Assembly: GCF_001702265.1 (NCBI RefSeq) | Contig: NZ_MAUE01000045.1 | Span: 707,767 to 771,766 of the forward strand | Source: Pseudomonas aylmerensis | GTDB lineage: Bacteria > Pseudomonadota > Gammaproteobacteria > Pseudomonadales > Pseudomonadaceae | DNA: 64,000 bases | Direction: 5' to 3' | Shown: piece by piece, positions 58,182 through 64,000 of the stretch | Position numbering within the stretch: position 1 is the stretch's first letter | Layout: each line of letters begins with the position of its first letter | Position numbers and translations under genes: made by a program | The notes under the pieces: model-generated | The model's database searches: none | What the model saw: only the letters and a program-made list of their open reading frames with translations | What the model was told of the DNA's origin: nothing

Positions 58182-61100
58182 CTACAGCGGGAGATGCCGG
58201 CTCAGCAGCGCCCGCAGGGCCGCGGGCTTGACCGGCTTGGCCAGGTAGTCCAACCCTGCCGCATGCACCTGGGCGACCATCTCCGGGCGGCCATCGGCGC
58301 TGATCACCACGCCGGGAATCGGCTCCGCCAGTTGCGCTCGCAGCCATCCCATCAGTTCGGTACCGGTTTCCCCATGGTCGAGGTGATAGTCCACCAAGGC
58401 CAGTTGCGGGCGCACGCCCTCGGCGAGCAGCGCTGCGCATTGTGCCTGGTCGGTGGCGGTCCACACCTCGCAGCCCCAGCGCGTCAGCAGGCTGCGCATG
58501 CCGATCAGAATGCTTTCTTCATTATCCACGCACAGTACCTGCGCGCCGCTCAGCGGCAGGCCGTTTTCCGGCGCAGCCTTGATCTGCGGACTGGCCTGGT
58601 TGCGCGCCAGCGGCACGCGCACACTGAACACGCTGCCCTTGCCTGGCCAGGAGCGCACGCTCAATCGGTGATCGAGCACCCGGCACAGGCCGTCGGCGAT
58701 CGCCAGGCCCAGGCCCAGGCCTTTTTCTGCACGGGTCTGGTGGCTGTCCAGGCGTTTGAATTCCTCGAAGATCACTTTCTGTTTGTCCAGCGGGATGCCG
58801 GGCCCTCGGTCCCACACTTCCAGGCACAGTTCGCCCTTGCGACGGCGTACGCCAAGCAGCACCGGGCCGTCGGCATAGCGGAAAGCGTTGGTCAGGAAAT
58901 TCTGCAAAATCCGCCGCAGCAACTTGATATCACTGTCCACCCGCAATCGGCTGCCACGCAGTCGGAAGCGCAAGCCCTGCTCGTGGGCCAGCGCCTTGAA
59001 TTCGGCGCCGAGGGTATCGAACAGCTCGTTGAGCACGAACGGCTGGCGTTGTGGATTGATCTTGCCGTTTTCCAGGCGCGAAATATCCAGTAAATCGCTG
59101 ATCAAGTCTTCGGCGGAGCGCAGCGAACTGTCCAGGTGTTGCACCAGTTGCCGCGCTTCACTCGACAGGCCGTCGTGCTGGTGGGAGAGGGCGGCGGAGA
59201 ACAGGCGCGCGGCGTTCAACGGCTGCATCAAGTCATGACTGACGGCGGCAAGAAAGCGTGTCTTCGACTGGCTGGCAGACTCGGCCACACCCTTGGCGTC
59301 GGTGAGCGCCACATTCAGTTGCGACAGCTCATGGGTACGCTCGGTGACTCGTTGCTCCAGGCCCTCGTTGGCTTCGGTGAGGGCCTGTTCGGCTTCGCGG
59401 AACGCAGTAATGTCGGTAAAACTCATGACGAAACCGCCACCGGGCATCGGATTGCCAATCAGCTCGATCACCCGCCCGTTCGGAAACAAGCGTTCGGACG
59501 TGTGCGCGCGGCCCTGGCGCATCCAGTGCAGACGGCGCGCCACATGCACCTCGGCCTCGCCTGGGCCACACAAGCCGCGCTCGGCGTTGTAGCGGATGAT
59601 GTCGGCAATCGGCCGCCCCACGCTGATCAGCCCGTCCGGGTAGTTGAACAGCTCCAGGTAGCGTCGGTTCCAGGCCACCAGCTTGAGGGACTGGTCCACC
59701 ACGCTGATGCCCTGGGTGATGTTCTCGATGGCGCCCTGCAGCAGGGCCCGGTTGAATTGCAGCACTTCGGAGGCTTCGTCGGCGATCCGTACCACGTCCT
59801 CCAGTTGCATTTCGCGTCCTTCGATGGCGGCTTTCACCACCGCCCGCGTCGACGATGCACCGAGTACACCGGCCAGCAATCGCTCGGTGTGAGCGATCCA
59901 GTCGTTGTCGGCATTCTGGTTGGGGTTGAAGCCTTTGCCCTGCCGGTAGGCAAAGCGAATAAAGCTCTGCTGGGCCCGCTCATCCCCGACGAAGCGCGCG
60001 GCCAAACTGAGCAGGTCGCTGATTTGTACCGAGAGCATCGAACGGGCGCTGGCACGTTGGTTGATTTCCTGGCCAATGAAGCGTCCGGCCTGCCAGTGTT
60101 CCGACACGCGCGTGCGCGACAGCATCGACACCCACACAAACAGCGTGAAGTTACCCGCCAGCGAGAACACGGTGCCCAAGGTCAATGACGTCACGGACAA
60201 ACCCAGCGGGTGCGAATGCATCCACGTCAGCCCAGGGAAAAGGCTGAGGGACCAGCCCAGGCTTTTCGCCGTCACCGGTAGGACCAGGGTGTAGAACCAC
60301 AGGAAGGTGCCCGCCGCCAATCCGGCAAATACGCCGCGCCGGTTCGCCTGTTTCCAATACAGCGCACCGAGCATCGCCGGCGCCAATTGGGTCACGGCGG
60401 CAAAGGCGATCTGGCCGATGGTCGCCAGGCTGGCACTCGAGCCGAGCAAGCGGTAGCTGACATACGCCAGCAGCAGGATGATCACGATGCTGACCCGGCG
60501 CACCGACAGCATCCAGTGGCGGAACACTTCGAACGGCCGCTCGGCACTGGAGCGACGCAGCAACCACGGCAGCAGCATGTCGTTGGAGACCATGGTCGAC
60601 AGCGCGATGCTCGCCACGATCACCATGCCGGTGGCCGCCGACGCACCGCCGATAAACGCCAGTACGGCGAGGGCCGGATGGGCTTCGGCGAGTGGCAGGC
60701 TGATGACATAGGAGTCCGGCATCACCGAGCCGGGCAGCATCATTTTGCCGCCGAGAGCGATAGGGATCACAAACAGGGCGGCGAGAATCAGGTAGGCCGG
60801 GAACACCCATTTGGCCAGGCGCAGGTCCTGCGGGTCGATATTCTCGACCACGGTGACGTGGAATTGCCGCGGCAAGCAGATGATCGCCATCATCGCCACG
60901 CCGGTCTGTACCACCATCGATGGCCAGTTGACGGTTTCTTTCCAGTATTCCTCCAGCCTCGGCGCGAGCATGGCCTGGCTGAACAAGTCGCCGAAACCGT
61001 CGTACAGGCCGTAGGTCACGAACGCGCCGACGGCGAGAAACGCGAACAGCTTGACCAGCGATTCAAAGGCAATCGCCAGCACCATGCCACGGTGGTGCTC

Positions 61101-61652
61101 CGTGGCGTCGAGGTTGCGCGTACCGAAGACGATGGTGAACAGCGCGAGCACCAGCGACACGATCAGTGCCGTGTCCTGGGCGCGGGTGCCCGTGGTGTCG
61201 GCACCCGCACCGATCAGCAGGTTGACGCCCAGCACGATGCCTTTGAGTTGCAGGGCGATATAGGGCAGCACGCCAACCAGGCAGATCAGTGCCACGACCA
61301 CGGCCAGCGATTGGGATTTCCCGTAGCGTGCGGCGATAAAGTCGGCGATCGAGGTAATGTTTTCTTGCTTGCTGATCAGAATCATCTTCTGCAGCACCCA
61401 GGGTGCCAACACCAGCAGCAGCACGGGTCCCAGGTAGATCGGTAAAAACGCCCACAATTGTTCGGCGGCCTGGCCTACGGCGCCGAAGAACGTCCAGCTG
61501 GTGCAGTAGACCGCCAGCGACAGGCTGTACACCCACGCGCGCATGCGCGGTGGCAGCGGCGCACGGCGGCGGTCACCGTAGAAGGCGATGGCAAACATAA
61601 TGGCCATATAGGCCAGGGCAACGGCGGCGATCAGCCCGCTGGACAGCGTCAT
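58182..61652 (-). CDS. mxtR: hybrid sensor kinase with SSS transporter domain (MxtR/CrbS type)
   Basis: 1156 residues in order: a sodium:solute symporter-like part with about thirteen membrane helices (residues 1 to about 500; CTSWTFFGAVGQAAEQLWAF, ENITSIADFIAARYGKSQSL), a PAS domain (GISVVDQSLKLVAWNRRYLE), HisKA with phosphoaccepting His in AAVSHDLMQPLNAARLF, HATPase (LGVRRRKGELCLEVWDRGPG), and a C-terminal receiver (VLCVDNEESILIG, Asp in LALVDYHLDHG). This layout, with the receiver, matches MxtR/CrbS, which together with ErdR/CrbR controls acetate use. CbrA is the closest alternative but lacks the receiver. Confidence 0.85.
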   Translation of the reverse strand: MTLSSGLIAAVALAYMAIMFAIAFYGDRRRAPLPPRMRAWVYSLSLAVYCTSWTFFGAVGQAAEQLWAFLPIYLGPVLLLVLAPWVLQKMILISKQENITSIADFIAARYGKSQSLAVVVALICLVGVLPYIALQLKGIVLGVNLLIGAGADTTGTRAQDTALIVSLVLALFTIVFGTRNLDATEHHRGMVLAIAFESLVKLFAFLAVGAFVTYGLYDGFGDLFSQAMLAPRLEEYWKETVNWPSMVVQTGVAMMAIICLPRQFHVTVVENIDPQDLRLAKWVFPAYLILAALFVIPIALGGKMMLPGSVMPDSYVISLPLAEAHPALAVLAFIGGASAATGMVIVASIALSTMVSNDMLLPWLLRRSSAERPFEVFRHWMLSVRRVSIVIILLLAYVSYRLLGSSASLATIGQIAFAAVTQLAPAMLGALYWKQANRRGVFAGLAAGTFLWFYTLVLPVTAKSLGWSLSLFPGLTWMHSHPLGLSVTSLTLGTVFSLAGNFTLFVWVSMLSRTRVSEHWQAGRFIGQEINQRASARSMLSVQISDLLSLAARFVGDERAQQSFIRFAYRQGKGFNPNQNADNDWIAHTERLLAGVLGASSTRAVVKAAIEGREMQLEDVVRIADEASEVLQFNRALLQGAIENITQGISVVDQSLKLVAWNRRYLELFNYPDGLISVGRPIADIIRYNAERGLCGPGEAEVHVARRLHWMRQGRAHTSERLFPNGRVIELIGNPMPGGGFVMSFTDITAFREAEQALTEANEGLEQRVTERTHELSQLNVALTDAKGVAESASQSKTRFLAAVSHDLMQPLNAARLFSAALSHQHDGLSSEARQLVQHLDSSLRSAEDLISDLLDISRLENGKINPQRQPFVLNELFDTLGAEFKALAHEQGLRFRLRGSRLRVDSDIKLLRRILQNFLTNAFRYADGPVLLGVRRRKGELCLEVWDRGPGIPLDKQKVIFEEFKRLDSHQTRAEKGLGLGLAIADGLCRVLDHRLSVRSWPGKGSVFSVRVPLARNQASPQIKAAPENGLPLSGAQVLCVDNEESILIGMRSLLTRWGCEVWTATDQAQCAALLAEGVRPQLALVDYHLDHGETGTELMGWLRAQLAEPIPGVVISADGRPEMVAQVHAAGLDYLAKPVKPAALRALLSRHLPL

Positions 61653-61771
61653 GGTAACTCCGAGCGTAAGAACACCCAGGCATTCCAGGCCCGGTTGGAC
61701 AGTCTCGCATGATGCCTGGGGTTAGTCAGTGTCGACCAAGGTCGTGTGGGCGCTAATGTCGCAGGCAGTGA

Positions 61772-62155
61772 TCAACGTGGCGGCAGGGTTTTCTGGCGCA
61801 GGATGTAGATCGTCACCAGCACGGCGCTGGTCAGCATGAAACCACGGGCCCACGGCAGCGGTACCAGGTAGCAGGAGACACCGATGCTCAGCCACATCAA
61901 GCCAATGGCGTAGACCTTGCCTTTGAGCGGGATGCCATTGCCGTCCAGGTAGTCCTTGATCCACGGACCCAGGCGCGGGTGTTCCACCAGCCAGTGGTAG
62001 AAACGCGGGGAGCTTCGGGCGAAGCAGGCGGCGGCGAGCAGCAGGAAGGGCGTAGTCGGCAGTACCGGCAGGAAGATGCCGATGACGCCCAACGCTACGC
62101 TGAGCCAGCCGATGGCCAGCAGCAGGTAGCGCAGGAGCAGCGAGCGATTGCCCAT
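61772..62155 (-). CDS. YbaN-family (DUF454) inner-membrane protein
   Basis: 127 residues from ATG 62155; an upstream in-frame TTG at 62170 has no good ribosome site. Three to four hydrophobic stretches (LLRYLLLAIGWLSVALGVIG, FLPVLPTTPFLLLAAACFA and LSIGVSCYLVPLPWARGFML). FLPVLPTTPFLLLAAACFAR and WIKDYLDGNGIPLKGKV are DUF454 signatures. Function unknown; homologues are called YbaN. Confidence 0.87.
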   Translation of the reverse strand: MGNRSLLLRYLLLAIGWLSVALGVIGIFLPVLPTTPFLLLAAACFARSSPRFYHWLVEHPRLGPWIKDYLDGNGIPLKGKVYAIGLMWLSIGVSCYLVPLPWARGFMLTSAVLVTIYILRQKTLPPR

Positions 62156-62175
62156 GGGTGTCACGGGCAACTGAC

Positions 62176-62763
62176 TCAGTGGTGACGTGGCTTGAGGATC
62201 GCCGGTTTTTCGTCAGGGGCGTTGCACAGCAGGTACAGCGCGGTCAGTGCTTCGGGGATCTGTACGATCATGTCGTCCATCAGGTTGGCGTCGGCGGCGA
62301 TGTCGGAGAATTCCGGCTGATCGTCGAACAGGCCCGAACCGACCATGATCGGCAGCAGCATTTCGCTGACTTCTTCCTCGGCGGTTTCGAACCAGGCGGC
62401 TTCGCGCAGGAACACACCTTCCATGAAACCGATGCACCAGCCGCGCAGGTCGGAGTCATCCGGCTCTTCGCCCAGGTCCAGGTCGCACGGCAACTCGAAT
62501 TCCTCGTCGGAGGCCAGCTGGCGACCGATATGGGCCTTGAGGGCGAGCAGGGTCGATTCGATTTCTTCACGCTGGGCCGCGTCGGTGTAGTGCGGCTCTT
62601 CGGCGAACAAGGCGTCGATCCACTCACGGTCCGGCACGGCCTCGGAGCAGATGGACAGGGCGGTCAGGTAGCCGTGGGCGGCCACGTAGTCCAGCGCCTC
62701 GTCATGCAGCTCATCGGCGTCGAGGAAGGCTTGCAGGCGGGTTAGTTGCTCAGCGAAGGACAT
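62176..62763 (-). CDS. UPF0149 (YecA/YgfB) family protein
   Basis: 195 residues, very acidic (many E and D), soluble. LTRLQAFLDADELHDEALDY at the start, FGMEGVFLRE-type GWCIGFMEGVFLREAAWFET in the middle and ALYLLCNAPDEKPAILKPRH at the end fit UPF0149. YgfB-type proteins are known in P. aeruginosa to affect ampDh3 expression and antibiotic resistance. Here the gene is 20 bases upstream of the ybaN-like gene (same strand). Confidence 0.88.
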   Translation of the reverse strand: MSFAEQLTRLQAFLDADELHDEALDYVAAHGYLTALSICSEAVPDREWIDALFAEEPHYTDAAQREEIESTLLALKAHIGRQLASDEEFELPCDLDLGEEPDDSDLRGWCIGFMEGVFLREAAWFETAEEEVSEMLLPIMVGSGLFDDQPEFSDIAADANLMDDMIVQIPEALTALYLLCNAPDEKPAILKPRHH

Positions 62764-63038
62764 TGAAGGGCTACCTTGGGAATAAACGATGCTGAATTCT
62801 AGGCTTTCTTGAGCGCCCAGGCCAGCTGCAAGGCATATTTGCCGGGTTTTAGAGACGGGCGTCTATTCGTCAGTCGCGCCCTTTGCCGAGTGTCGCTCGG
62901 GTATACTGCCGCGTTTTGTGATGCCCCTGCAGGTTAGGCGCCCGTCCGCGAAAACTTCGCTTACGGATTATTCTCCGTGAAAACGTATTTTTTCGGCCAG
63001 CCTGTACAGAGGGATTTCGGCACTATTTGGAGTTTTAC

Positions 63039-64000
63039 ATGCTCGAGCAGGCTCAACGCGTCCTCAAGGACATCTTCGGCTACGACAGTTTTCGTGGCCG
63101 CCAGGGTGCGATCATTGAGCGCGTGGCCAGTGGCGGTGACGCGCTGGTCCTGATGCCTACCGGTGGCGGCAAATCGTTGTGCTTCCAGGTACCGGCGCTG
63201 TTGCGCAACGGCCTGGCCGTGGTGGTGTCGCCGCTGATCGCGTTGATGGACGACCAGGTGGCGACCCTCGAAGAACTTGGCGTCGCCGCCGCCTCCCTGA
63301 ACTCCACCCTCAGCGCCGAGCAGCAGCGCGACCTGGCCGCCCGCATCAAGCGCGGTGAAGTCAAGATGCTCTACCTGGCCCCCGAGCGCCTGGTGCAGCC
63401 GCGCATGCTGGCGTTTTTGCAGAGCCTGGAAATCGCGCTGTTTGCCATCGATGAAGCCCACTGCGTGTCGCAATGGGGGCATGATTTCCGTCGCGAGTAT
63501 CTGCAGCTGGGCCAATTGGCGGAGCTGTTTCCTGACGTGCCGCGCATCGCGCTGACCGCCACCGCCGACAAGCGCACCCGCGAAGAGATCGTCGAGCGCC
63601 TGCATTTGCAGAATGCCGAGCGCTTCCTCTCGAGCTTCGACCGCCCGAACATCTTCTACCGCATCGTACCCAAGGAGCAGCCGCGCAAGCAGTTGCTGGC
63701 GTTCCTGTCCGAGCGGCGCAGCGATGCGGGCATCGTGTACTGCCTGTCGCGCAAGAAGGTCGATGAGGTCGCCGCATTCCTCTGCGAACAAGGTTACCCG
63801 GCGCTGCCCTATCACGCCGGGCTGCCGAATGATTTGCGTGCCTACCACCAGAAGCGCTTCCTCAACGAGGAAGGCCTGATCATGGTGGCGACCATCGCGT
63901 TCGGCATGGGCATCGATAAATCCAACGTGCGCTTCGTGGCGCACATGGATCTGCCCAAGTCCCTCGAGGCGTATTACCAGGAAACCGGACGTGCCGGCCG
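63039..64000 (+). CDS. recQ: ATP-dependent DNA helicase RecQ, N-terminal part (runs off the window)
   Basis: 320 codons are in the window, from an ATG with GGAG seven bases upstream. Motif I (MPTGGGKSLCFQVPALL), motif II (DEAHCVSQWGHDFRREY, RecQ loop included), III (ALTATADKRTREEI) and the beginning of the second RecA domain (GIVYCLSRKKVDEVAAFL and IAFGMGIDKSNVRFVAHM) are seen; the zinc, WH and HRDC parts lie outside. RecQ unwinds DNA in recombination and restart of forks. Confidence 0.94.
   Translation, partial: MLEQAQRVLKDIFGYDSFRGRQGAIIERVASGGDALVLMPTGGGKSLCFQVPALLRNGLAVVVSPLIALMDDQVATLEELGVAAASLNSTLSAEQQRDLAARIKRGEVKMLYLAPERLVQPRMLAFLQSLEIALFAIDEAHCVSQWGHDFRREYLQLGQLAELFPDVPRIALTATADKRTREEIVERLHLQNAERFLSSFDRPNIFYRIVPKEQPRKQLLAFLSERRSDAGIVYCLSRKKVDEVAAFLCEQGYPALPYHAGLPNDLRAYHQKRFLNEEGLIMVATIAFGMGIDKSNVRFVAHMDLPKSLEAYYQETGRAG

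Noticed and set aside
62961..63944. 327-codon open frame on the minus strand
   Set aside because: It is antisense to recQ, whose helicase motifs are clear on the plus strand.
1..64000. tRNA or rRNA genes
   Set aside because: No cloverleaf with T-loop GGTTCGAATCC-type sequence and no rRNA stretches were noticed on either strand.

Overview
The window is a GC-rich chromosomal segment of a Pseudomonas from the fluorescens group. The evidence is the gene content (gbuA-gbuR with its two transporter genes, a PA1414-like small ORF, the aerobic-type cob operon, an MxtR/CrbS-type SSS kinase) and the many REP/REPIN elements carrying the GGGAGCGGGCTTGC-type core. Almost all genes look like core or common accessory genes. 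No rRNA, tRNA, insertion sequence, CRISPR array or prophage was recognised.

Layout. 1-4.6 kb: LysR/hydrolase pair, a small exported protein, azoR, a DMT exporter and an MscS-type channel. 4.8-11.2 kb: a DEAD-box helicase, small envelope proteins, a 177-bp tandem REPIN array, a DUF6279 lipoprotein, a TorF-type porin, cvfB and a DUF2177 protein. 11.4-15.2 kb: an NCS1 permease, a convergent MFS gene that overlaps its 3' end, a PtrR-like LysR gene and a PA1414-like ORF behind an Anr-like site. 15.3-18.2 kb: an A/T-richer island with an amidase overlapping a lipoprotein gene and an unusual two-Rossmann oxidoreductase-like protein. 18.2-23.9 kb: the 4-guanidinobutyrate operon (gbuA, NTF2-like gene, NCS1 permease, SSS symporter) and divergent gbuR, separated by an 18-bp repeat array. 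23.9-31.6 kb: tapT, cysM, rlmD, relA, mazG and a DUF2058 gene, then a 35-bp tandem array of 11 units. 31.9-40.7 kb: DUF3108, purM-purN, DUF2066, perM, hda, two NlpC/P60 lipoproteins and a PQQ-type sugar dehydrogenase. 40.8-50.1 kb: a cobalamin riboswitch followed by ten cobalamin genes, cobO to cobS. 50.1-64 kb: a MarR-MFS unit with palindromic operators, a periplasmic glutathione peroxidase, fadL, several Pseudomonas-specific small proteins, rmuC, the mxtR-like hybrid kinase, ybaN-like and UPF0149 genes, and the start of recQ.

Working together. The cob operon covers corrinoid adenosylation, amidation, lower-ligand synthesis and nucleotide-loop assembly under B12 feedback. The gbu operon couples uptake to hydrolysis of 4-guanidinobutyrate into GABA and urea. 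relA, hda and recQ serve stress response and DNA replication or repair, and the mxtR-like kinase probably senses carbon supply.

The best candidates for something undescribed are: (i) the repeat arrays at 22.67-22.99 kb and 30.93-31.3 kb, which look like the same REP head amplified with 18-bp or 35-bp (about 18+17) periodicity; (ii) the 15.4-18.2 kb island, with a possible amidase/immunity pair and a fused oxidoreductase-like protein; (iii) REP elements recruited into the C-terminal coding sequence of CobB and of the gbu permease. None of these is proven to be a new system from sequence alone.
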